A stretch of 64,000 nucleotides of DNA from positions 186,001 through 250,000 of the forward strand of contig JAMPEQ010000001.1 of NCBI GenBank assembly GCA_023665085.1. Reading direction: 5' to 3'. The first letter of the stretch is position 1; every line of letters starts with the position of its first letter. A program made the translations under genes and the position numbers. Of this stretch, positions 29,143 to 38,800 are shown one piece after another. The stretch comes from Bacteroides sp. (lineage in GTDB: Bacteria; Bacillota; Clostridia; Oscillospirales; Acutalibacteraceae). The notes below the pieces were generated by a model. That model saw only the letters and a program-made list of their open reading frames with translations. It ran no database searches and had not been told where the DNA came from.

Positions 29143-29725
29143 TCTGTTTTTGCGATACCCTCTTAATTTTTCCTGCAGCAAGTAATATACTTTCAAGAAT
29201 TAAACTCAAACAGCAAGGCACAGTAACCATTTTGAATTTGAAAATATATGAAACAACAATTACAGCAATTATCACCAGCAATACGATCCACGAAACCTTG
29301 CGAAAGTATCTGAACTCCTTATCAGACAATGGCTTTTCAGGTGTATCAAGTGGGCAAAACACAAATATACAAACTGCTGACAACGCACTGATTATCAGTA
29401 ATGTAATCTGAATATCATATGTTTTTGACAACCTGATTACAACAATACAAGCCAAGATTGACAGAGTAGATAATACCTCACATCTTGTTTCTGTTGATGC
29501 GTGATAGCCTCCTGCATATCTTCTAATGAACTGAAATGCAATATAGAAAATTATACTTTCAAACACACATCCTAATATCAAGCCAAATATACAGGCTATG
29601 ATAAAAAACATAAGATGAGAAATCAGCATAAACAAGCCATATATGTATAGGTCTTTATCTTCTTCGCTGATCGTTCCGTTTGAAAGCAGTTTTTCGGTAA
29701 GGCAGGTTGATAGTTTACTTATCAT
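29129..29725 (-). CDS. agrB: AgrB-like autoinducer-processing membrane peptidase
   Basis: Cleaves the AgrD precursor and forms the thiolactone ring of the signal peptide at the membrane. The 198-residue protein has five to six hydrophobic segments and the catalytic pair in RRYAGGYHASTETRCE: His75 and Cys82, with the spacing of known AgrB enzymes. It overlaps agrD by 11 bp. The gene order agrD-agrB differs from the agrBD order of staphylococci. Confidence 0.94.
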   Translation of the reverse strand: MISKLSTCLTEKLLSNGTISEEDKDLYIYGLFMLISHLMFFIIACIFGLILGCVFESIIFYIAFQFIRRYAGGYHASTETRCEVLSTLSILACIVVIRLSKTYDIQITLLIISALSAVCIFVFCPLDTPEKPLSDKEFRYFRKVSWIVLLVIIAVIVVSYIFKFKMVTVPCCLSLILESILLAAGKIKRVSQKQNVET

Positions 29726-29870
29726 TCTCTACCTTGCTGAATTTCTTTAAAGACACTGGTGCTTTTGGCTGATAATAAATCATACAACTAGTACTATTAG
29801 CCTCTCGCACAAGTGACTTTTCAACAACAGTTTTCATTACTTTTGTGAAAATTTTCTTTTGAGATTTCAT
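29715..29870 (-). CDS. agrD: AgrD-like autoinducer peptide precursor, 51 aa
   Basis: A small frame upstream of agrB: amphipathic, positively charged N-terminal helix (KKIFTKVMKTVVEKSLV), the signal core NSTSCMIYY and a C-terminal tail QPKAPVSLKKFSK. The lone Cys29 followed by four residues, then Gln-Pro, matches cyclic-lactone autoinducers with a five-residue ring (Cys-Met-Ile-Tyr-Tyr predicted; inference). AAGGGGG lies 8 nt before the ATG, and a promoter lies about 30 nt further up. It is the presumed ligand of the AgrC kinase at 31307. Confidence 0.92.
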   Translation of the reverse strand: MKSQKKIFTKVMKTVVEKSLVREANSTSCMIYYQPKAPVSLKKFSKVENDK

Positions 29871-29898
29871 TAAAAATCCCCCTTTCCTTGATGAGTTA

Positions 29899-29971
29899 AT
29901 TCTATTTTATAAATGCTTTCAAGTCAATATTGGTATCAAAACTATTAAAATATTGGCAAAAATTATCGAAA
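29899..29971 (-). promoter_or_regulatory. agrD promoter with LytTR-type direct-repeat operator
   Basis: Minus strand: -35 TTGACT (29922-29927), 17-nt spacer, -10 TAGAAT (29899-29904). Upstream are two direct repeats, ATAATTTTT (29958-29966) and ATAGTTTTG (29937-29945), exactly 21 bp apart; the second ends 10 nt before the -35. This is the architecture of AgrA/LytTR activator sites. The same arrangement with the same flanking TTTCGATAATTT recurs at 32641. Confidence 0.8.
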
Positions 29972-30093
29972 ATACCCATAATATAAGAATAATCTAATTT
30001 TATTTGTCTTTAATTCTATTATAATAAGAATATACTAATTATATGCGTGTAATAAATTGTCAAAAATTGGTAAAGTTACCTTGAGGTGATTTT

Positions 30094-30474
30094 ATGACAT
30101 ATGAAGTATTTCTAAAAGATTTAGGTTTTAAGTTAAAACAACAAAGAAAGTATCTTGGGCTAAAACAAAGTCAACTAGTAGAAAAAATTAATAGTGGATT
30201 AGAAAAAAACGATGATGATTATTTATCTGATAAACAGCTTTCCAGAGTTGAATGTGGCAAAAGTGCAACTAGATTAGATAAATTTATAAAACTATCGTTA
30301 GCATTAGAAAAAACGCCTGATTATTTTTTATTAGGTATAGACCATGGTGACGATAACAAGGATGGAAAAATCCTTCAGATTTGTGGATGTTTAAAAAATT
30401 GCAGTAATGAAGATATAGACACCGTTTTGATGTTAGTTCGAGGAATGAATGCAAAAAATCAAAATATTAAATAG
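30094..30474 (+). CDS. XRE-family transcriptional regulator
   Basis: A 126-residue protein with an N-terminal helix-turn-helix (KLKQQRKYLGLKQSQLVEKI, then DKQLSRVECGKSATRLDKF) and a short C-terminal helical part. GAGGTGA precedes the ATG. It is divergent from agrD and upstream of agrA, separated from agrA by a strong hairpin. Its target is not evident; the shared intergenic region makes agrD or itself the first candidates. Confidence 0.85.
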   Translation: MTYEVFLKDLGFKLKQQRKYLGLKQSQLVEKINSGLEKNDDDYLSDKQLSRVECGKSATRLDKFIKLSLALEKTPDYFLLGIDHGDDNKDGKILQICGCLKNCSNEDIDTVLMLVRGMNAKNQNIK

Positions 30475-30509
30475 ATTTGACAAATTTATTTTTATATGGT
30501 ATTTGTATG

Positions 30510-30553
30510 GTATATAAAACATATCAATTTTAATTCGGATATGTTTTATATAC
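30510..30553. terminator. 15-bp inverted repeat before agrA
   Basis: GTATATAAAACATAT pairs perfectly with ATATGTTTTATATAC around a 14-nt loop and is followed by TTTTATTTTTT. It fits an intrinsic terminator for the xre gene, although an operator for agrAC cannot be excluded. Confidence 0.65.
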
Positions 30554-30578
30554 TTTTATTTTTTGAAAGGCAACATTT

Positions 30579-31304
30579 ATGAATATAGCAATATGTGATG
30601 ATGACAAGTCTTTCAGAGATTTGTTAGAAAAACATTTAAGAAACTATTTTAATGAAAGAAGTATTTCTCTTAACTTTTTTCATTTTGGTTCAGGTGAAGA
30701 ATTACTTGACAATCAGCTATTGTTTGATTTAGTTTTTCTTGATGTAGAAATGGGTAATATCAATGGAATTGATACAGGGAAAGAATTAAAAAGACGAAAT
30801 CCTCACAATATTATTTTTGTTATTACCTCTTATGATGGTTACCTTGATGATGCTTTCAAAATCAGAGCATTCAGATTCTTGCCTAAGCCGTTAGATGTTA
30901 TTCGCCTTTACAAAGCACTTGATGATGCAGCAGAGCTTATTAACAATGATATTATTGTTTTCTATGATGTTAATACAGGCTCAGATGTTCGTATATACAC
31001 AAATGATATAATTTATCTTGAAATAGAGAAAAAGAAAACAAAAATTGTTACTGTTAATGGTGTCTACTATTCCAATGATAAAATCAATGTTTGGAAGAGC
31101 AGATTAAATGGTATATCATTCGTATGTCCTCACTCAAGCTATATTGCTAATTTAGATTATTCAATAAATCATACAAGAACTCTTCTTGTTTTAGCAAAAA
31201 AGGATCTTGATGGAAATATTATTGAACGATATGAAATAAACATTGCTCCGAAAAAACAAGCTGAAATTAAAAGATTATTCTTTTATGTTTTAGAAAGGAG
31301 ATAA
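30579..31304 (+). CDS. agrA: LytTR response regulator (AgrA-like)
   Basis: The output of the agr circuit. The 241-residue protein has a receiver domain with the acidic pair in ICDDD, phosphoacceptor Asp55 in LVFLDVEM and Lys in RFLPKP. It ends in a LytTR DNA-binding domain (about 130-241: IIYLEIEKKKTKIVTVNG; FVCPHSSYIANLDYS). AAAGG precedes the ATG. It is followed by agrC after 2 nt, with agrC translation coupled. Predicted binding sites are the direct repeats at agrD and the rhs gene. Confidence 0.93.
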   Translation: MNIAICDDDKSFRDLLEKHLRNYFNERSISLNFFHFGSGEELLDNQLLFDLVFLDVEMGNINGIDTGKELKRRNPHNIIFVITSYDGYLDDAFKIRAFRFLPKPLDVIRLYKALDDAAELINNDIIVFYDVNTGSDVRIYTNDIIYLEIEKKKTKIVTVNGVYYSNDKINVWKSRLNGISFVCPHSSYIANLDYSINHTRTLLVLAKKDLDGNIIERYEINIAPKKQAEIKRLFFYVLERR

Positions 31305-31306
31305 CG

Positions 31307-32599
31307 GTGCCTGCTTTAATATTTTTGATTTTTACATATTTTGCTGAGGCTTTAATTGTTTATTCATATGCTAAATCGGTTTATGAAGAAAAAAGAAATA
31401 GTATTATTACATTTGGTGTTATTTTCTTATCGTATGTGGCATTGCTGGTTATTTTTAAATTTCTGTTTAAGAATGAAATTTTCAATATATTTTCTATAAT
31501 TATCGTTAATATACTCAACATTAAATTCCTTTTCAACAGTTCATTTAAATCTGCGGTTTTTCATGGCTCAGCACTTGGAATTTGTCAGCTGCTTTCTGAG
31601 TTTTTTACAGCTTATATATCTGCAATGATTCTGAATATATCAACTCAGGAAAGTGTTAACACTCATTTCGAATTAGGTGCAATATCGAGTATGATGCTTT
31701 ATTTCTTGATTTCTCGCTTGTTATCAAGATTTTCAGTTAAAGAAAATAATTCTCATTCTTGGGGAAAATGGTTTTCATTGTCTTTGCTGCCGATTGGAAG
31801 TTTGTTGGTGCTAATTTCGTTTAGGGTAATAACAAATAGCATTATCCTGACTTCATCAGAAAATACCTTTTTAATAGTTGCTGTTTCATTTTTACTAATC
31901 ATAAATATAATCGTATATTTAATTTATGAACAAGCTGAAAAAAGTAATCAAAAGCTTGTAGAATTAGAATTAATTAATCAAAAAAATGATATTGATATGC
32001 AGTATCTTAATTTGCTTGAAAAGAAAAATGAAACAATGAATGTAATGGCTCATGATTATAAAAATCATATTATGACAATCAGTAATATGTCAGACTCACC
32101 TGAAATTAAAGATTATATAAATAATATGATAGGTGAAATCACTAAATATAATCAAATCGGCAAAACGCAAAACAGATTGCTTGATGTTATTCTGAGCAAA
32201 TATAGAGATATATGCAAAGAAAATGGAATAAAGTTTGAAACGGATATTATGTCAGATAATCTTAAATTTATCAGCAATTATGATTTGTCTGCAATGCTTA
32301 ACAATATTCTTGACAATGCAGTAGAGGCAGCTGTTAAATCAGCAGTTAAGCTCATCCATATAGAAATTGCAAACAGCTTAAGCTCATATCATAAAATAAC
32401 CATAATTAACAGCTGTGATAATGAGCCGAAAAGTAATAAGGATAAACTGATTACTACAAAGCGTGATAAAAACACCCATGGTTTTGGAACAAAGAGTATA
32501 CGAAAAATTGTTAATAAATATGATGGTGAACTGCGGTGGGAGTTTGATAATTCGAGCAGACAATTCAAACTTGTAATCTTATTTCCAAATGAACAATAG
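31307..32599 (+). CDS. agrC: AgrC-like sensor histidine kinase (GHKL type)
   Basis: Membrane receptor for the cyclic peptide. It has 430 residues. The N-terminal 210 residues form six to seven membrane helices, followed by a coiled linker, the phosphoacceptor His249 in MAHDYKNHIMTI, the N-box LNNILDNAVEAA and a G-box with HGFGTKSI. GTG start with GAAAGGAG 6 nt upstream, 2 nt after agrA. This order (agrA then agrC) and the opposite strand from agrDB are unlike the staphylococcal single operon. Confidence 0.92.
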   Translation: MPALIFLIFTYFAEALIVYSYAKSVYEEKRNSIITFGVIFLSYVALLVIFKFLFKNEIFNIFSIIIVNILNIKFLFNSSFKSAVFHGSALGICQLLSEFFTAYISAMILNISTQESVNTHFELGAISSMMLYFLISRLLSRFSVKENNSHSWGKWFSLSLLPIGSLLVLISFRVITNSIILTSSENTFLIVAVSFLLIINIIVYLIYEQAEKSNQKLVELELINQKNDIDMQYLNLLEKKNETMNVMAHDYKNHIMTISNMSDSPEIKDYINNMIGEITKYNQIGKTQNRLLDVILSKYRDICKENGIKFETDIMSDNLKFISNYDLSAMLNNILDNAVEAAVKSAVKLIHIEIANSLSSYHKITIINSCDNEPKSNKDKLITTKRDKNTHGFGTKSIRKIVNKYDGELRWEFDNSSRQFKLVILFPNEQ

Positions 32600-32610
32600 A
32601 ATAAGTTGAT

Positions 32611-32640
32611 AATAAGCACTTCAAATGAGGTGCTTATTTT
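32611..32640 (+). terminator. Terminator after agrC
   Basis: AATAAGCAC pairs with GTGCTTATT and is followed by TTTTTT. It separates agrAC from the secreted operon, so that operon depends on its own promoter. Confidence 0.85.
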
Positions 32641-32713
32641 TTTCGATAATTTCGCCCTGATTTTTAATAATTTTGACCTGCGTATTGATTCATATATATT
32701 AATTATTTATTTT
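32641..32713 (+). promoter_or_regulatory. Promoter of the secreted Rhs operon with the same direct repeats as agrD
   Basis: -35 TTGATT (32685-32690), 17-nt spacer, weak -10 TATTTT (32708-32713). Direct repeats ATAATTTCG (32646-32654) and ATAATTTTG (32667-32675) are 21 bp apart, at the same distance from the -35 as at agrD, and flanking bases TTTCGATAATTT and TTAATA are also shared. A weak core promoter with an activator site fits dependence on AgrA (inference). The remaining 113 nt to the start codon look like an untranslated leader ending in AAAGGA. Confidence 0.78.
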
Positions 32714-32826
32714 AATAGTGAATATTTTTCTTAACTTTCTTTGAAATATTTTTATGGAAGGGTGATATTTTACTAACAAACAAATTTCAAGTAACAACCC
32801 ATTTATTAAGAAAGGATTAAAATTTT

Positions 32827-35800
32827 ATGAAAAAGACTTTTAAAAGATTTCTTTCTGTTTTTCTCGCCGTACTTATGGTAATCACTGTGATACCAATGGG
32901 TGTGTACGCAGCAGAAACAGAAGAAACGGAAGTTATACAGGTTTCTGTGCTTGAAGAGTCAAGAGATTTGTATTCTAAAACTTATGAAACTTCAGAAGAT
33001 ACAAATGTTGTTATCTCTGCTGCTGTTCCACTTCACTATGAAGAAGATGGCGAACTCAAAGACATTGACAACACACTTGTAAAATCTGAAACGGACAGTT
33101 CAATTTTAACAAACAATGCAAATGCGTATAATGTTGAGCTGCCAAAGAAATATACCGACGATTCAGAAATCAAAGTTGATTATGACGGTAATTCAGTAAG
33201 CTTTAAACTCATAAACGATGTTAAGTCAAGCAAGGGTGATATTGCTGAAACTGAAAAAGCTAATGTTGATGAAACAAATGCTGAAAGTGTTGCGTACGCT
33301 GAAAGCAACATGGATAAGTTATCATCATCAATTACATATGAAAACATTATGCCTGATACTGACTTTGAGTATAATGTTCAACCTGATGCACTTAAAGAGA
33401 ACATCATTTTGAATAAAGTTCCTGATGAGAATTACAACATTCAGTATGAATTGAGTGTTGGAAATCTTAAAGCAGTATTAAATGATGATAACTCAATCTC
33501 ACTCTTTGATGGAGATAACGAGGTATTTACTATTGAAGCTCCATATATGATTGACGCTAATGATGTTATTTCTGAAAATGTTACTGTAGTTTTAGAAAAA
33601 GCAGAGAATGGTTATGTACTCACCTATACACCTAATTATTCTTGGCTTTCAAGTGAAGATACAGTTTATCCAGTAACTATTGATCCAACAATTAAAATCA
33701 CTAGTAATAATGAAAGTATAGAAGATACTTTCATTGATAATGAAGATATTTATGCAGTTAATTCAAGTTTGGATTATGTATGTGTACAAAATTTAAATGA
33801 AAACGATGAAAAAATTGCTTTCTTTAAGATTAATTCATTACCAGATTTAGGATTATCTAATTCAATAATTGACGCATCTTTTAATTTCACTATTATTTCA
33901 GACGTAGAAAATGATTATGAAAACAATAATTTTTTATCATTATATACTCTAATTAATAGTTCTTCAGAAAATTTAAGTAATAATTTTATAAAAAGTTTAT
34001 CATCATACTCATTTAATAATAGCAATTTTAAATTAAATGAAAATGTGTCAGACATTATTAGTTTTTATAATAAGTCACCACAACAATATTCGTTTAATAT
34101 AACTAATATAGTAAATGAGTGGAATAAAAACAAAAATACACCTAGAGTATTAGCAATTAAAGCAACTGAAACTACCGAATATGTAGAAATTGCAGCAAAT
34201 TGCTATGAAGATTATTCTCAAATTCCTTATATTACAGTAGAATATCTTACAAACTCTGGAATTAATGAAAATTATACATATACTAGTCATAATTTAGATA
34301 TGGCAGGTATTTCATACATTAATGAATTTAGCGGAGAAAATATATTAGAAAGAACTGACTTTAGTTCTCCTAGTGCTATTGGCGATCTCACTTTCTATTT
34401 TGGTAAAAATTGCAACACCCCTGAAAATAAAATTTTCGGAAACAATGCTTCAATGAATTATTATAAAACATTAACAATAGATGATAATTCACTTGATAAC
34501 AATGCAAATTATATTATTACAAATGGTGATGGAACAACGATTCGTTTAGATTCTAACTATTCCGTTAAAAACAGTGTGAATGAAAACAATCAAAAAGAAC
34601 GCATCGTTACATATACCGATAATGATAATAATTCAATCCTTGATGTTTATAATGCTGCTTTTGTTAAAAGCAATGATAACAGCGATAATGATATATATGT
34701 TTTGACTAAACACACAATAAAAAAAGAAAATTCCAATGAAAATGAATTACAAAATGTAATAATCAATTATAACCCTTCAAATTATCGCATTACTTCGATA
34801 TCGGATGATCATTATTCTTATAATTTTTCATATTCAAATCAAAAAATAAATCGAATAACTCAAGAATCATTATCAACTTATGATATAAACAGTGATAATA
34901 ATTACTTGTCAAGAAAAATTATACAAGATGATATTACGTCAACGGATGCTACCGTGAAGCCTATAAAACAAATCTATTCAAGATATTCATATACAAACAA
35001 CAACTTAACTTCCGTTACTATGGGATATAACAGCAAAAATTTTCCAACCAAAAACATATCATATGAATGGGATGAAAATAGAATAACAAAAGCTATAGAT
35101 ATATTTGGCAACTGTTATATATACACTTATAATGATTTAGATCAAGTTGTCAAGGTACAAAAATTTAACAAAGATAATCAGGAAGGTGAATACCTTACTT
35201 TTGAGTATGGTATTAACACAACCATAATTTCTGATGGCACTAATACATATACAGAATATTTTGATAATAACGGAAATCTTTTATCAACAATTGATCAAAA
35301 TGGCAATGCTGTATTCAATCAATATGAAAACGGATTAATTACACAAACGTCACAAATTAGAAACAGCAGTAATTACGTTGCTGACTTTTATGGATTTGAA
35401 AGCAGCAACGATAGTTTTATTTCATTAAATTCAAGTAGCAAAGTTCTTGATTCTGATGTTAAGTTTAACGGTGACAAATCCTTAAAACTTACTGCACAGG
35501 CAAATAAAAAAGCTACCTTTGACGAAAACATAAGTGGTCTTGATAAAAATACTACTTATACTGTTTCTATGTGGGTAAATCAAAATTCTGAAACAAACTC
35601 TAATTTTGAATTATCAAATGATGCAGGAATCACTGAAGATTTTGAAATAATAGAAACCATTGGTGATTGGCAGCGTTACTCCTGCACTTTAGACACAGAA
35701 GATGCTAATTCTCTTGAAATCAGTTTAGAAATTAACAACAAGGGCTCTAATTCTTCAAGTGTTATCTATTTAGATAATGCCTATGTACAGAAATCCACTA

Positions 35801-38800
35801 CATCAACAGCCATTAACTGTATAAAAAATGGTGAATTTACCGACAGTACGGATTCATGGACTGCAGGATCAAATGCAAGTGTTGTAGAGAATTCTGATAC
35901 TATTGCGACAAATGATTCTAATTGTCTTAAACTTAATGGAATATACACTGATACTAATACAGTTTCTCAAGAAGTTAATCTAAATAATACAAAAGAAAAT
36001 GATAAATATGTTTTCGGTGCTTGGGTAAAAGCAGTAAATGCCCTTCCAATCAAAGAAGGTACTAACAGAGAATTTTCCGTTTCAGTTTATCCAACTTATT
36101 CTGATAATAATATTGTTTCAGAGCCATTAAAAACAATAACATATTCGACTGATAATTCATACTGGCAGTATATTGAAGAAGAGTTAATCTTAAATTCTGA
36201 TTCTGTTAATAATTTTGATAAATTAAACGGTCTTGAAATAAAAATCAACTATAATTATCAAATGGGTTATGCTTTAGTTGATGGTATTTCTTTGTTGAAA
36301 GATGAATTATACAACATCGAATATAAATATGATAAGAACGAGAATATTGAAGATGTTCAGATTGACGGAGAATCTATTTTAACGGATGAGTCAAATAATG
36401 AAAGTTCTGAACAAGAACCATCAGTTACTGAAGAAAACAAAACTGATTCCAATAATACACCAAATGTTACATATGATTATGATGAATATGGCAATTTGAT
36501 AAAAACAGTTTCATCTGCAACAATTAACGATGTAACAGAAAGTCTGTTATCAAAATACACTTACGGAAACAAGGGCTCTTTACTAACATCATCGTTAAAT
36601 CGTGTGGGATACAGTACAAAATACGGCTATGATTATTTTGGAAATGTTGCTGCTGTTTCTGATGCAAATCAATTGTTTGATGAAAAAGGTAATCCGATAA
36701 ACTATAATACAACATACTATCAATATGATAATTTTCAAAATATTTCTTCAATTCTCAATACCTTTGAGCAATATTCAACAGGTAATGATAGTGACGGAAA
36801 CCCTATCTACAAAACTGCAACATTAAATGTAAAATATACATATACTGGCAGCCGTTTGGATAAAATAGAAACTATAAACCTTGATAATACTGATAATTCT
36901 GACAGTGAAAATACTGAAACAGGTGAAATCACAGATGGTTCAAACACTGAAGATGAAGAATCTAACGAGTTCACCGAAACCAGTACAAACAGTATTTATT
37001 CCTTTGAATATGATTCTTGGGGTAATTTAACTAAAATTTTTATTGAGAAATCAAATAAAACTAAAAGCAATGAATCCGTGCCTTATATTCAGTATGAATA
37101 TGATGACAATAATTATCATCAGCTAAACTCTGTTTCATATATAAATGGACAGAAAATTCAATACACCTATGATGAAAACAATAATTTAATTCATCAGAAA
37201 GATTCCAATAATTTAGGTAAAGATTCTTTAGAGTATAGTTATTTTTATCTTGATGACGGCACTTGTTATGCAAAAAAGAATTTGAATTCAGGTGTTGTTG
37301 AAACATACTCAAGCAATACTACAACACTAAGAGATTCAGACGGCAATATTATTCATTCTTACTCATATGATTCTAACGGAAATACAATTGAGCAAGTAGG
37401 AAATAACTCAATTGAAACATATACAAATAGTGAAAACAACGGAACAAATTATATAACTAATATAAATGGCTCTGAAAATGTTCTGTTCTCAAAATATGAT
37501 GAGTTGGGAAGAATTTCAGAAGAGCATTTTTCTGTTGATAGTGCTAACGGTCATATTTCAAGAGAGTATACCTATTATAAAAAGGAAATTAAATCTGATG
37601 GCGAAAATACAACTCTTTATGATGATATAGTTAAAGGAATTGAAAATACATATGGCGAATCTGATACTGAATTCAATTCATCTGAATTGCCAAGATATAT
37701 CACATACTATTATGTTAATTCTGATGAAGAAAAAACAAAGTTGTATGAATATAGGTATACATATCTTCCTAATGAAAACACTTTTACCTATACACTGGTA
37801 AAAGGTGGAGATACTGCAAATGCAGGTCAAACACAAGACGAAGAAGGAATACAGACAAGAATAGTTAACTATAATTCTTCAAATATGGTTTCGTTTGATT
37901 TGAATCTTGATGCTAGCAGATATACTAATGCTAACACAGCGAGTAATTCTTCTGCCGAAGCATCAAAAAAATCATCATTTCTTGAGTCACTTGGAGACTT
38001 TATAATCAGTATAGGCAGTGCCATCGGGCAAGTATTAAATGAAAATACAACTAATTTTGCCTATGATTCAAATGGTAATATTTTGATAGCTGAAAATGGT
38101 TCCAGTGGTCCTGTTTATTTTACTTATGATGAAGCTACTTCCAACTCCAACATCAGTAACTGCTTAACAGGAATTCATTTTGGAGAGAATAATGAAATAT
38201 CAATTTCTTATGATGAAATCGGAAATGTAAACAAAGTTGATCTAAGTAATTCATCTACAATGAACTTTGATGGAATTCTTGATTCAGTTAATTTGAATTG
38301 GTCAAGAGGAAATACTTTAGACAGTATCTATTTGAAAAGCCGAAAATTCTTGGGTGTAACCTCAGCTAATATAAAAGTTCTTGATTATCAATATGATGAT
38401 AATAATTTAAGAACTCACAAAACGATTGATTTAGGAAGTCAATTAAGTTACTTATTTGGTGCTCAGGCAATTGCAAATGCTGAAATTGATTATATTTGGA
38501 ACGGAAATAAACTTGTTGGTGAAAATATAGATTGTTCAGGTTCTATATTTAATGAATTCAGTGGTGATGACCAAATTAACGAAGCAGGCAAATTTAACCT
38601 TGTTATACTTTATGATGATAATGATAATGCCTATGGATTAGTTGTAAATAAAACAGAAGATGCTTATGGTAATGAGATAGCAGACAACAATCCAGAAAAA
38701 ACAAATGTTTATTATTATCTTAAAGATGCTGACAATACAATTACCGGATTAATAGACACTGAAGGAAATTGTGTAGTTTCTTATTCATATAATACATTCG

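Noticed and set aside
34000-38500. Repeats in the Rhs gene as a CRISPR or tandem DNA array
   Set aside because: Repeats are degenerate at DNA level and reflect YD-motif protein repeats in one open frame.
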